Below are positions 29,150-37,625 of a DNA stretch of 41,071 nucleotides, one piece after another (the first letter of the stretch is position 1; each line of letters begins with the position of its first letter). A program made the translations under genes and the position numbers. A model generated the notes under the pieces. It saw only the letters and a program-made list of their open reading frames with translations, did not search any database and was not told the origin of the DNA. The DNA comes from Halomonas heilongjiangensis (lineage in GTDB: Bacteria; Pseudomonadota; Gammaproteobacteria; Pseudomonadales; Halomonadaceae). The stretch lies in contig NZ_PNRE01000070.1 in NCBI RefSeq assembly GCF_002879645.1, positions 1-41,071 of the forward strand, written 5' to 3'.

Positions 29150-29288
29150 GCTTTGTCTGAAAACTGCCTGCGCTCGACCATACGGCGTTAAAAATTGGCT
29201 CAAAGTACTCATTTACACTGTGTAAACTCCGTCTTCTCGCCATTTTTTGCCTTGTCTGGCCATCGCTCGCCGACTTTTCAGACAAAGC
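29150..29288. repeat. 139-bp inverted-repeat intergenic element
   Basis: The ends GCTTTGTCTGAAAA and TTTTCAGACAAAGC are exact 14-bp inverted copies. Inside are GGCGTTAAAAATTGGC against GCCATTTTTTGCC and a central TTTACACTGTGTAAA palindrome, so the whole can fold into a long hairpin. I recognise the CGGCGTTAAAAATTGGCTCA core as a repeat found between genes of other marine gammaproteobacteria, possibly a MITE. Confidence 0.75.
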
Positions 29289-29330
29289 TTAGGCTGAAAG
29301 CAGGCTCATCACCCGACCGGGGGAATCGCC

Positions 29331-29570
29331 ATGACCGATGCCCGCATCGCCCAGAAGGCGCCCTATGCCGTCGACGTGGTCGCCGGCAAGACCTATGTGT
29401 GGTGCGCCTGCGGTCGCAGCGCCACCCAGCCGTTCTGCGACGGGTCCCACAAGGTGACCGAACTGCAGCCGGTGGTCTACAAGGCGCAACGGGACGAGAC
29501 GCTCTACTTCTGCGGCTGCAAGCAGACCGGCACGCCGCCGCTGTGTAACGGCACCCACAAGACGCTCTAG
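29331..29570 (+). CDS. CDGSH iron-sulfur domain protein
   Basis: A 79-residue protein with two CDGSH-type motifs: CACGRSATQPFCDGSH (about residues 25-40) and CGCKQTGTPPLCNGTH (about residues 62-77). Each provides three Cys and one His for a 2Fe-2S cluster. In the second, Asp is replaced by Asn (CNGTH). Small cytoplasmic double-CDGSH proteins of bacteria probably have redox roles. SD GGGGGAATCGCC precedes the ATG. The stop codon is part of the 15-bp direct repeat at 29568. Confidence 0.9.
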   Translation: MTDARIAQKAPYAVDVVAGKTYVWCACGRSATQPFCDGSHKVTELQPVVYKAQRDETLYFCGCKQTGTPPLCNGTHKTL

Positions 29571-29582
29571 ATACCATCTCTC
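29568..29582. repeat. 15-bp direct repeat, left copy
   Basis: TAGATACCATCTCTC recurs exactly at 33748-33762, and similarity extends three bases to the left (GCT[C/T] before it). The two copies bound 4.2 kb that contains the IS110 remnant and the DyP operon. The left copy includes the stop codon of the CDGSH gene. Confidence 0.7.
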
Positions 29583-29604
29583 CTAATCGGCCACAAATGC
29601 AGCG

Positions 29605-29757
29605 TCAGGCTGCTTGTGGCCGATATTCGGTTTGCGTCTTGAGCACCCCATAGGCGATGAGGATCAGCTTCCGCATTGCCGCTTCCAAGGCCGCCATCTT
29701 GCTCTTGCCATTGTCGGTCAGCCGCCGGTAGAGCGCCGAGAGAGCAGGGTTACGCCT
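29605..29757 (-). pseudogene. C-terminal remnant of IS110-family transposase
   Basis: Read on the minus strand the frame gives NPALSALYRRLTDNGKSKMA, then ALEAAMRKLILIAYGVLKTQ and a stop after TEYRPQAA. This is the typical C-terminus of IS110/IS116/IS902 (DEDD) transposases. Everything upstream of the NPAL stretch is lost. A hairpin (ATCGGCCACAA/TTGTGGCCGAT, 29586-29624) lies at the stop codon, and the IS-end candidate GATACCATCTCTC lies just beyond it. Confidence 0.75.
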
Positions 29758-30025
29758 CAGGCTTTGTGGATGCTCACCCTGATGCCAAGGCCTGCTGGTA
29801 GCTAATCAACAAGCCCGGAGAGACACAAGGCCTTGCCCCAGCTTGAGTTGAAGCTGACGCTGAGGATGGGGGCCATGCAGGTGGCCTCCATCGGTATCAT
29901 CATCGCGGCCATGAAGCTGCTGCTCGTCTAGTCGACCGACCTACGCTCTACCCACCCAGCACGGGGAAATACTTCCCCAGTGGGGCAGGTGTTTCCCCAC
30001 GCTTCCCATGCCCAGGAGAAACACC
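29758..30025. other. Debris with hairpin upstream of a truncated ORF
   Basis: No full gene. A short frame ending at 29931 (MGAMQVASIGIIIAAMKLLL plus Val) looks like one membrane helix, possibly the end of a lost gene. At 29963-29998, GGGGAAATAC and GTGTTTCCCC pair with a second nested pair (TTCCCC/GGGGCAG), a strong hairpin before the ORF at 30026. Confidence 0.4.
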
Positions 30026-30172
30026 ATGTCATCCCACGATATGTCTGCCCTGGCCAATCGCTACGGGCTGAAACGTATCTCAATGCTATACGCCGCTCCG
30101 AATACAGTACGCTCGGTATCTCTGAGTACCAGTTATACCATCATGTCCCGTCCACTGTGCCACGTCCGATAA
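30026..30172 (+). pseudogene. Truncated 5' end of an unknown gene
   Basis: A good SD (CCCAGGAGAAACACC) precedes the ATG. The protein starts MSSHDMSALANRYGLKRISM and then loses protein character, stopping after 48 codons inside the 3' end of the convergent peroxidase gene. I read it as the start of a gene cut near 30080-30140 by arrival of the DyP operon. The original product is not recognisable. Confidence 0.4.
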
Positions 30173-31739
30173 AATGCAAGGCAGTGATACTGGGAAGGAA
30201 GAAGTACTCACCACCATGCATATCGACGAAACGAGGGATATGACTGCAGAAATAGGGTGATTCATCGGATCCCTTATTCTTCTGGAATAGCATCTTGCCA
30301 TTGCCTCTACCTAGCTTGTCTACTCCGTGGTTACCGAGTAGTGGGTCCTTCTCGTTAGCAGCCTTGAAGTCGTTACCGTAATTGATCCATTGCTGTTGTA
30401 CGAATTCGAACTGCCGCGAAATACTCGCACCCAGTGTCATGAAAATGATGCCATGGTTGCCATCGTCGCGAGAACGATCACTAGAGTCACCATAAGGCAA
30501 TCCTCGTCGCAATAGACGGCGTCGGTTGGTCAAGGCACCAGGGGTCGCGTAGGCTTTCGTGCCATATTCCAATGAACCGCGCGGATTGCAGCGACGGATA
30601 TGCGCGCCAACAGGACAACGGCTGCCGTCAAGATCCTCATCGTAGTTGAAGGCAGAATATTGGCTGAGCAGAACGCTGTACAATAGCTCGGCCTCTTCGA
30701 GCTCTATTGCATCTTTCGCATTGTCCAGCGCTTTTTTGGTTTCTTTCACACTTTTCACGAAGTTATCGGCTTCCTCCTCAGTAGGAAACCGGGTGATCGG
30801 TGCACCGTTACGCCAACGGCCTGCGAACTTGGCAGCGATTTCTTCCTCATTAAACTCGGGATGTTTCGTCGACTGATTACTTAGATATGTATCAAAGGAA
30901 TTTACATTCTGGTGAAGCTTACGATAAACCATGAACGTCCCGTTCTTGGCCAGTAAGGGAGGGGTTGGAGCCTTCGGGGTTTCTTGTGATTCGTCGCGGT
31001 AGCCAAGCAGGAATTCCCCCGGCTCTATAGGTGCCCATCCCTCTGGATTGTCCCGTGAGGGTTTTCCACTGCCGATTACAAGATTAGGGTTTTTCCCCGT
31101 TCCCTTGAAGAACGGGTTACTAATGCCGTCAGTATAGCCGAAGTGTTCTTTTGGTGTGGGGTCGCCTTGCTCGTTGAAAATGGCGGAGGCCTCCTGATAG
31201 GGCAGATCCTCCGCTCCACTTTCGCCGCGATGGCCGCAGAGTTGCTCCATTCCACTTTTCACACCCTCTAGAATCTTCTGGATCTCTTTATAGCGGTTCT
31301 CGATAGCAACAGTGCTCTGGCCATTGATGGATACGAGAATCGCTACTTTCTTGTCTGGATGATTCCATACTGGGTCCCAGTTTTCTGGAGCACTTTTACC
31401 GTGGTCACCAAGAATGTCGCGCCGCGCGCGCATCCCGTCCGAAAAATCGGTAGGAAAGCTATGTAAGCTGGATTCCGGAAGGCCGAGGCACTTCAACCCG
31501 TGATAGGTGAAAGCAATATTAGTCGTAGCTTCTGGCTTTGGGACACCGCCACTGTCATTATCACAGGTTTTCCACGGTGTGGCGGTAGTGATTAGGGGAA
31601 GGATGTTGCGTATGAACTTTCGTCCTGCACGCTCATCATGGATGGCAAACAAGATATAGCGGGCAAAGGAGAAGTGCTGGCGACCATAACCCTTCACCAC
31701 GTTGCCCTGTATGTCATGCAGTTCCAGCGAGACAGTCAT
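30141..31739 (-). CDS. DyP-type heme peroxidase
   Basis: A 532-residue dye-decolourising peroxidase that oxidises substrates with hydrogen peroxide. Landmarks: the GxxDG motif as GYTDG (residues 201-205, catalytic Asp204), the proximal heme ligand His380 in CPVGAHIRRCNPRGSL, and RRRLLRRGLPYG (residues 406-417). No signal peptide is visible. The length suits the longer advanced-type DyPs (class V/D) rather than TatB-dependent EfeB-type enzymes. ATG 31739 is chosen because it overlaps the upstream gene's stop (ATGA) and starts at MTVSLELHDIQGNVV, the family's usual beginning. The gene is AT-richer than its surroundings. It is last in a three-gene operon. Confidence 0.9.
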   Translation of the reverse strand: MTVSLELHDIQGNVVKGYGRQHFSFARYILFAIHDERAGRKFIRNILPLITTATPWKTCDNDSGGVPKPEATTNIAFTYHGLKCLGLPESSLHSFPTDFSDGMRARRDILGDHGKSAPENWDPVWNHPDKKVAILVSINGQSTVAIENRYKEIQKILEGVKSGMEQLCGHRGESGAEDLPYQEASAIFNEQGDPTPKEHFGYTDGISNPFFKGTGKNPNLVIGSGKPSRDNPEGWAPIEPGEFLLGYRDESQETPKAPTPPLLAKNGTFMVYRKLHQNVNSFDTYLSNQSTKHPEFNEEEIAAKFAGRWRNGAPITRFPTEEEADNFVKSVKETKKALDNAKDAIELEEAELLYSVLLSQYSAFNYDEDLDGSRCPVGAHIRRCNPRGSLEYGTKAYATPGALTNRRRLLRRGLPYGDSSDRSRDDGNHGIIFMTLGASISRQFEFVQQQWINYGNDFKAANEKDPLLGNHGVDKLGRGNGKMLFQKNKGSDESPYFCSHIPRFVDMHGGEYFFLPSITALHFIGRGTVDGT

Positions 31740-32398
31740 GCGTATTCCTCTTTCCGAGCGGCAGTATGGAAACTGTATTGAAGCTGTTGAGTTTCTTGCG
31801 TCATGCCCGGTGCCCAAGTGGGGGTCTGCAGGTTGTCTGGCTGGACGATTGCTACAAACTCACGAAACGCTTGTTGAAGCTCGACAGCGCTCTTGCCAAA
31901 GTTGTCGAAGGCGAAGCGTGTGAATTCCTGCCTGAGATAGAGTGCCTTTAACTGCTCGTCTAGCGGTCCGCCATCGGAACCGTTGAAAAACAAGCTGTTC
32001 GTGACTTGGCACTGCTTGGCGTAGGCAACAAAATCTCCCGCAGTTTTCACCTTATCGAAAGCGATACAATATCCCCATATCCGCTTGACATCCTCCTGAA
32101 CGGCATTCCACATCCCTCGTAAGTAAGTATCTCGATCACCGTGGAAATTGGTGCAGAAAACAAGATATTTCGATTTCAGGTGTTCTTCGTTCGCAGGAGC
32201 TCCTTGATAGAACACGTCATCTAGGACATAGAGTCGACACAGATAGGTATTCGGCACCTTAGCCATAGGGCTATTATCGTGCAATGGCAACGTCTCAAGA
32301 CAGTCGCGGGTAAGGTTGGAATAAGAATGTGCCGCATCATCTTGCCGAATCGGACAGAGCAATGTCATTCCGTAGGCATTCTTGGATATGTTTCCCAT
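31736..32398 (-). CDS. DyP-operon protein B, paralogue of the next gene
   Basis: A 220-residue protein of no family I can name. It starts MGNISKNAYGMTLLCPI, close to MSNIAGKAYAMNVVTPI of its upstream neighbour, and both share a central motif (here VFCTNFHGDRDTYLRGMWNA). That likeness sets the start at 32398, with GAGG nine bases upstream; a start at 32449 adds 17 unmatched residues. It has no signal peptide. The stop overlaps the peroxidase start by four bases, so the products are made together. It may be a partner, substrate-delivery or encapsulating component of the peroxidase, but this is inference only. Confidence 0.7.
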   Translation of the reverse strand: MGNISKNAYGMTLLCPIRQDDAAHSYSNLTRDCLETLPLHDNSPMAKVPNTYLCRLYVLDDVFYQGAPANEEHLKSKYLVFCTNFHGDRDTYLRGMWNAVQEDVKRIWGYCIAFDKVKTAGDFVAYAKQCQVTNSLFFNGSDGGPLDEQLKALYLRQEFTRFAFDNFGKSAVELQQAFREFVAIVQPDNLQTPTWAPGMTQETQQLQYSFHTAARKEEYA

Positions 32399-32455
32399 GT
32401 GGATATACCTCATTTGCCGAGATGTACGTATAACTCTCGTTCTTGCCATTATTCC

Positions 32456-33133
32456 TCACGATGAGGAGGCTGCACGATTGCGAAATCTGTGGTGATCAGC
32501 GGTACGCCGCTTTTCTACCGCCTCAGCCGACAAGCTGACAATGGGTGTCGGTTCCATCAGGTTGAGATGTTCCTGTACATCATTGAGTAGCTTGTTATAT
32601 TCCTTCTGGAAGAGTTCGGGAGAATCGAAATTGTTCAGCTCGATAAATTTTTTCAATTTTTTCTTGACAGCTATGGCTGCTTTTATATCGTTGGATGTTG
32701 CCAGTGGATAGGCATTGTAGTAATGATTCGTCCATATCTGGTTATGATTGATATAGGAGTGAAATGGCTGCAGCGGTATGGAGTTGGGGTATTTGATGTT
32801 TTTGTGCCAAAACAAATCAAGCCCCGCAGGGATTGCCATGTGAAACGAATCCACGTACTGATTCCAGCTACCATTGAAGTTGCTGAAAAAGAACATGTAT
32901 GTGTATTTTATGGTTTCCTTTGGCTGACTTTCATCAAGGCGGGGGAACTGGCGCGGACTGACGAGGGCCCAGCGAGCGTAGTGAATCAGTGAAAGAGTAG
33001 TGAGCCCCTTGAGGTGCGAGCTGAAAAAGGGTAGTCCTCCTGCCCAGAAAATGAGACGGTTGATCCACGCCCTGTACCATTTTATGGGGGTGACTACATT
33101 CATGGCGTAGGCTTTACCAGCGATATTGGACAT
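32456..33133 (-). CDS. DyP-operon protein A, paralogue of protein B
   Basis: A 225-residue protein of unknown family, first gene of the operon. It shares with protein B the N-terminal NIAGKAYAMNVVTPI pattern and the central FFFSNFNGSWNQYVDSFHMA motif (B: TNFHGDRDTYLRGM), showing an old duplication. It has a hydrophobic stretch near residues 25-45 (INRLIFWAGGLPFFSSHLKG) which may bind membrane or lipid. The C-terminus is basic and Ser-rich. No SD is obvious. The 700 bases before it (33134-33843) hold its promoter region. Confidence 0.7.
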   Translation of the reverse strand: MSNIAGKAYAMNVVTPIKWYRAWINRLIFWAGGLPFFSSHLKGLTTLSLIHYARWALVSPRQFPRLDESQPKETIKYTYMFFFSNFNGSWNQYVDSFHMAIPAGLDLFWHKNIKYPNSIPLQPFHSYINHNQIWTNHYYNAYPLATSNDIKAAIAVKKKLKKFIELNNFDSPELFQKEYNKLLNDVQEHLNLMEPTPIVSLSAEAVEKRRTADHHRFRNRAASSS

Positions 33134-33570
33134 GATTAAATCTTCCCTGTCGAATGTAATTTTTAGGCTGGAAGAAAACAGTCCAAGGAGCTACATCGCA
33201 CCGTTCTCTTCTCGTTCTAGACTCTTTCACTTTGGCATTGCAGCGATGAACAACGGAATATGAAACCGATTGACGTAGTAGCTGAAGCAGATTTGTATCC
33301 CTGGGTGCAGTTTGAAGATGCGCAATAATACTGATGGCAGGACACGCTTATCCTCAAGCCTTGAGGGAGATAGAGCACCACATTTCATGTCATATCACCA
33401 ATATCCTATTTAATTGTAATTTTACTTAACAATCCCTGCTTGAGAATAAATTTGTGAATATTGTATATCAAGAATTAGCACATGCTGTTCAATACGGCAA
33501 ACACGTTTTCCTGAGTAGAGTTGATTTCTTACAAGCCGGGAGGGCTTGTAGCGCGAGTTGTCGGCGATCT

Positions 33571-33623
33571 CCTACATGACGACGAGGCGATGCCCTACAT
33601 AATGATGAGATAATGACCTACAT
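33571..33623. repeat. Three phased CCTACAT repeats, 23-bp period
   Basis: CCTACAT followed by AATGATGAGATAATGA-like sequence occurs at 33571, 33594 and 33617. The first two units agree at about two thirds of positions. The purpose is unknown. Confidence 0.6.
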
Positions 33624-33747
33624 TTATCGACGCGGGCGCAGCCGCTAGCGTGCACGAGTCTGGTTTCAGCATAGGCTGTTACCGTGGCTTTGTGTCGCCA
33701 TGGTATTTCGTTTAGCGCATCCCCGCCTTCGCAATCGATTCGTGCTT

Positions 33748-33762
33748 TAGATACCATCTCTC
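33748..33762. repeat. 15-bp direct repeat, right copy
   Basis: Exact second copy of TAGATACCATCTCTC from 29568. To its right the GFA gene and chromosome-like base composition resume. Confidence 0.7.
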
Positions 33763-33843
33763 GATAGGTTGTTCATCCGGAGCCTACCCGGAAAATCGGA
33801 GGTGCCAACCACGCTGGCGCCATACCCGAGAGAGTGGTGTGTC

Positions 33844-34275
33844 ATGAGCGATCGACTATATACGGCGAGCTGTCTCTGCGGCGGAGTGCGGATCGACCTG
33901 TCGGCCGAGCCCGGCGCCATCGATATCTGCCACTGCTCGATGTGTCGCAAGGCACAGGGCAGTGCCTTCGCCAGCAATGCGCCCGTGGATGCGCGCGCGG
34001 TATCTCTCGTGTCGGGCTCGGAGCTGCTTGCCAGCTACGCGTCCTCGCCTGGGCACGAGCGCGTCTTCTGCCGAAAGTGCGGATCACCGTTGTTCAGCAG
34101 GAACGCCAGACACCCGGGAGTCCTGCGTATTCGCATGGGAATCGTCAACGAACCCGTCGGGGCCAGGCCGCATGCGCACTATCACGTCGAGAGCAAGGCG
34201 AACTGGTGGGATATCAACGACGATCTGCCCCGGCGCTACGCCCCCAACGACGACATCCCCCCCGGCACCGAGTAA
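33844..34275 (+). CDS. GFA family (CENP-V/GFA) zinc protein
   Basis: A 143-residue protein of the glutathione-dependent formaldehyde-activating (GFA) fold. The zinc ligands are clear: CLCGGVRIDL (residues 10-19), ICHCSMCRKAQGSAF and VFCRKCGSPLF. Members bind glutathione or remain uncharacterised, and most bacterial copies have no proven role. ATG 33844 begins at the fold (MSDRLYTASCLCGGVR) and is preferred over a start 75 bases upstream that adds only unrelated residues. No other formaldehyde gene is near. Confidence 0.88.
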   Translation: MSDRLYTASCLCGGVRIDLSAEPGAIDICHCSMCRKAQGSAFASNAPVDARAVSLVSGSELLASYASSPGHERVFCRKCGSPLFSRNARHPGVLRIRMGIVNEPVGARPHAHYHVESKANWWDINDDLPRRYAPNDDIPPGTE

Positions 34276-34304
34276 CATTCCACCCAGGATCAGGCGGGTG
34301 AGAG

Positions 34305-36692
34305 GTGGAGGTGGAGCGACAGCAGGGGTTTGTGCTGACCCGGCACTGGCGGGAGTCGGCGGCCGGCACCGAGGTCACGTTCTGGCTGGCCACCGATGAC
34401 GGCCCCCGACATGTCCGCCTGCCGGTGCAGCCCTCGGTGGCCTTCGTGCCCGCCGAACAGCGCGAGCAGGCCGAGGCGCTGTTGCGCGGCGAGCGTGACG
34501 TCGAGCTGCGCCCGCTTGACCTGCGCGACTTTCACCATCGCCCCGTGCTCGGCCTCTATTGCCGCCAGCATCGCCAGTTGATGCACCTCGACAAGCGGCT
34601 GCGCCAGGCGGGCGTCGAGGTCTACGAGGCCGATGTCCGCCCGCCGGAGCGTTACCTGATGGAGCGCTTCATCACCGCGCCGGTGTGGGTCGCGGGCGGC
34701 GCGGAGGCCAATGGCACGCTGGCCGATGCCCAGCTGAAGCCCGCGCCGGATTATCGCCCCCGGCTCGGGCTGGCCTCGCTGGATATCGAGACCGACGCCC
34801 GCGGCGCGCTCTACTCCATCGCGCTCGAGGGCTGCGGCGAGCGCCAGGTCTATATGCTGGGGCCCGCCAACGGGCAGGGCGGCGAGGCCGATGTCGCCCG
34901 GGACTTCCCGCTCGACTACTGCGACAGCCATGAGGCGCTGCTGGAGAGCCTCAACGGCTGGATCGCCCGGCACGATCCGGATGCCATCATCGGCTGGAAC
35001 CTGGTGCAGTTCGATCTGCGGATCCTACAGCGGCACGCCGAGCGCCTCGGCGTGCCGCTGTTGCTTGGGCGCGGCGGCGAGCCCCTGGGGTGGCGTGCCC
35101 ACGGCAGCAATGCCAACCACTTCTTCGCCTCGGCCCCGGGGCGGCTGATCATCGACGGCATCGAGGCGTTGCGCCAGGCGACCTGGAGCTTTGCGTCGTT
35201 CAGCCTGGAGAACGTCGCCCAGACGCTGCTCGGCGAGGGCAAGGCCATCGACAACCCCTATCAGCGCATGGACGCCATCGACCGCATGTTCGCCGAGGAC
35301 AAGCCGGCGCTCGCCCGCTACAACCTCAAGGACTGCGAGCTGGTCACGCGGATCTTCGCGAAGACCGAGCTGATCGACTTCCTGCTCGAGCGCGCCACCG
35401 TCACCGGGCTGCCTGTCGACCGCATGGGCGGCTCGGTGGCGGCCTTCTCCCATCTCTACCTGCCGCGCATGCACCGGCTCGGCTTCGTCGCGCCCAACCT
35501 CGTGCAGCGCCACGGCGAGCGGCCGGGGGAGGAGAGCCCGGGCGGCTTCGTGATGGACTCGCGGCCCGGCCTCTACGACTCGGTGCTGGTGCTCGACTTC
35601 AAGAGCCTGTACCCGTCGATCATCCGCACCTTCCTGATCGACCCGGTGGGGCTGGTGGAGGGCCTGCGCCAGCCCGACGACGCGGTGCTCGGCTTCAAGG
35701 GGGCGCGCTTCTCGCGCACCCGCCATGCGCTGCCCGATATCGTGGCCCGGGTGTGGCAGGGCCGCGAGGCCGCCAAGCGCGAACGCAACGCGCCGCTCGC
35801 CCAGGCGCTGAAGATCATCATGAACGCCTTCTACGGCGTACTGGGCTCCCGGGGTTGCCGCTTCTTCGATCCGCGGCTCGCCTCGTCGATCACCCTGCGC
35901 GGCCACGAGATCATGCGCCGCACGCGGGAGCTGATCGAGGCCGAGGGTTATACCGTTATCTACGGTGACACCGACTCCACCTTCGTCTGGCTTGGCCGTG
36001 CCCACGATGAGGCGCAGGCCCGCGCCATCGGCCTGCGCCTGGCGGCACGGGTCAACGCCTGGTGGGCCGAGCACCTGAACGAGGCCTTCGGCCTGGAAAG
36101 CGCCCTGGAGCTGCAGTTCGAGACCCACTACCGGCGCTTCCTGATGCCCACCATCCGCGGCGCGGAGGAGGGCAGCAAGAAGCGTTACGCCGGGCTGGTG
36201 CGCGAGGCGGACGGCGGCGAGCGGGTGGTCTTCAAGGGGCTGGAGACGGTGCGCGCCGACTGGTCGCCGCTGGCCAAGGTTTTCCAGCAGGAGCTCTACC
36301 GGCGCATCTTCACCGGCGAGCCGCACCGCGAGTTCGTACGCGACTACGTGCGCCGCACCCTCGCGGGCGAGTTCGACGACCGCCTGATCTACCGCAAGCG
36401 GCTGCGGCGGCGGCTCGACGACTACCGGCGCAACGTGCCGCCCCATGTGCGCGCGGCGCGCCTCGCCGACGACTACAACGACCAACTGGGCCGGCCGCGG
36501 CAGTACCAGGGCGGCGGCTGGATCAGCTACGTGATCACGGTGGCGGGGCCGGAGCCGCTGGAGACGCGCCGCTCGGCCATCGACTACCACCACTACCTCA
36601 CCCGCCAGCTGCAGCCGGTGGCCGACGCCATCCTGCCGTTCGTGGGCGATGATTTCACGGCGCTGATCGACCGCCAACTGGGGCTGTTCTAG
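34305..36692 (+). CDS. polB: DNA polymerase II (family B)
   Basis: A 795-residue replicative-repair polymerase with 3'-5' proofreading, used for translesion synthesis and restart in the SOS response. Exonuclease motif I is SLDIETDA (Asp160, Glu162). The polymerase motifs follow in order: [10 protein letters not shown] (from 431), [15 protein letters not shown], and [11 protein letters not shown] (residues 553-563) with the two metal-binding Asp. The length agrees with E. coli Pol II (783). The start is GTG at 34305 or 34311. No LexA box is evident in the 30 bases between it and the GFA gene. It is intact and chromosomal in composition. Confidence 0.95.
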   Translation: MEVERQQGFVLTRHWRESAAGTEVTFWLATDDGPRHVRLPVQPSVAFVPAEQREQAEALLRGERDVELRPLDLRDFHHRPVLGLYCRQHRQLMHLDKRLRQAGVEVYEADVRPPERYLMERFITAPVWVAGGAEANGTLADAQLKPAPDYRPRLGLASLDIETDARGALYSIALEGCGERQVYMLGPANGQGGEADVARDFPLDYCDSHEALLESLNGWIARHDPDAIIGWNLVQFDLRILQRHAERLGVPLLLGRGGEPLGWRAHGSNANHFFASAPGRLIIDGIEALRQATWSFASFSLENVAQTLLGEGKAIDNPYQRMDAIDRMFAEDKPALARYNLKDCELVTRIFAKTELIDFLLERATVTGLPVDRMGGSVAAFSHLYLPRMHRLGFVAPNLVQRHGERPGEESPGGFVMDSRPGLYDSVLVLDFKSLYPSIIRTFLIDPVGLVEGLRQPDDAVLGFKGARFSRTRHALPDIVARVWQGREAAKRERNAPLAQALKIIMNAFYGVLGSRGCRFFDPRLASSITLRGHEIMRRTRELIEAEGYTVIYGDTDSTFVWLGRAHDEAQARAIGLRLAARVNAWWAEHLNEAFGLESALELQFETHYRRFLMPTIRGAEEGSKKRYAGLVREADGGERVVFKGLETVRADWSPLAKVFQQELYRRIFTGEPHREFVRDYVRRTLAGEFDDRLIYRKRLRRRLDDYRRNVPPHVRAARLADDYNDQLGRPRQYQGGGWISYVITVAGPEPLETRRSAIDYHHYLTRQLQPVADAILPFVGDDFTALIDRQLGLF

Positions 36693-36721
36693 CTATTTAA
36701 CGAATCGGCTGCGCGCGCCGG

Positions 36722-37543
36722 CTATTCGCCTAGCAGGAAGCGGTGGATGCGGGCCATCCGCTGATGATGGGCCTCGTGGCGATCCATGAACGGATGGTCA
36801 TACGCCTCGCCGTGGATCACCGTCGCGCCGCGCCGTTCGGCCTCGAGGCGCAGGTCGCGGGTCATGTCGTCATCGAGTACCGAGTCCCGCTGGCCGGTGA
36901 TCACCAGCAGGCGGCTGGCGTCATCGGGGAGGTGTTCGAGCGGGTCGATGCGGCGTGGGCAGCCGTAAGGAGAGAAGCGGCTGGGGCTGGAGTCGATCAC
37001 CGCGCGCTCGTAGGCGCCGCCTCGGCCGATCACGTTCATCAGCACGGCGCCGCCCAGCGAGGTGCCGTACAGCAGGCCATGGGGATACCGGGCATTCATG
37101 GCGTCGACGATCTCCCGGTAATCCTCGATGATGGCATTGATGCGTCGCCGCCCCTCCGAGTCGCCATAGCCGCGATAGTCGAACACATAGCTGTCGTAGC
37201 CGGCGGCGGCGAAGTCGGCCAGGTGCCGGATCATCATGTCGGCGACCATGGCATTGCCCATGGCCATCAGCAGATAGCCGCGCGGCTCGCCCTCTACGCT
37301 CAGGTTGCCATGGGCGGCATAACGATAGCCGGCCAGGCGCTTGCCGTCGCCGGTGACGAAGGTCGTGGCTTCCACGTGCTCGAGTCCGGCCACGCGGGTG
37401 GGGTCGGGAGAGGGCGCCACGCGACTCCATTGCCAGAAGAAGAAACGCTCCTGGACGGGACCGCACACCGTCGTCTCTCGTGCGACGGCCGGGGAGTGGC
37501 CCGCCAGGGCCGTGATCACGATCACCAGTAGCATCCTCAGCAT
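36722..37543 (-). CDS. Secreted alpha/beta hydrolase
   Basis: A 273-residue hydrolase with a signal peptide (MLRMLLVIVITALAGHSPAV, cleavage after AVA). The fold has YVFDYRGYGDSEGRRR, the nucleophile elbow YGTSLGGAVL (Ser) near residue 171, an acid in LLVITGQRDSVLDDDM, and the His of YDHPFMDRHEAH. The substrate is unknown; related proteins act as serine aminopeptidase-like or BEM46-like hydrolases. ATG 37543 gives the signal peptide at the very start; a longer frame adds 26 unrelated residues. It converges on polB with 29 bases between. Confidence 0.85.
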   Translation of the reverse strand: MLRMLLVIVITALAGHSPAVARETTVCGPVQERFFFWQWSRVAPSPDPTRVAGLEHVEATTFVTGDGKRLAGYRYAAHGNLSVEGEPRGYLLMAMGNAMVADMMIRHLADFAAAGYDSYVFDYRGYGDSEGRRRINAIIEDYREIVDAMNARYPHGLLYGTSLGGAVLMNVIGRGGAYERAVIDSSPSRFSPYGCPRRIDPLEHLPDDASRLLVITGQRDSVLDDDMTRDLRLEAERRGATVIHGEAYDHPFMDRHEAHHQRMARIHRFLLGE

Positions 37544-37625
37544 CGTTACACGATCCACTCGCTTGCGATGCCTACAGTATGGCAGCGTGCACACGGCCTT
37601 CAGTCCCGGGTGACGGTCCATATGG

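Larger units (their letters stand above)
33134..33843. other. Gene-free interval upstream of DyP operon and GFA gene
   Basis: The left part (to about 33520) is AT-rich and lacks any ORF with gene character; it should hold the DyP-operon promoter. A hairpin ACAAGCC/GGCTTGT lies at 33531-33549. Three CCTACAT copies with a strict 23-bp period start at 33571, 33594 and 33617 (CCTACATGACGACGAGGCGA type), perhaps binding-site iterons or repeat debris. The direct repeat at 33748-33762 ends the AT-rich insert. Confidence 0.5.

Noticed and set aside
33572..33757. 61-codon minus-strand frame in the gene-free interval
   Set aside because: It includes the phased repeats, has no SD, and matches no family; protein-like residues are limited to its first part.
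35025..36677. Minus-strand open frame of 550 codons opposite polB
   Set aside because: No family pattern; polB on the plus strand has all polymerase and exonuclease motifs.
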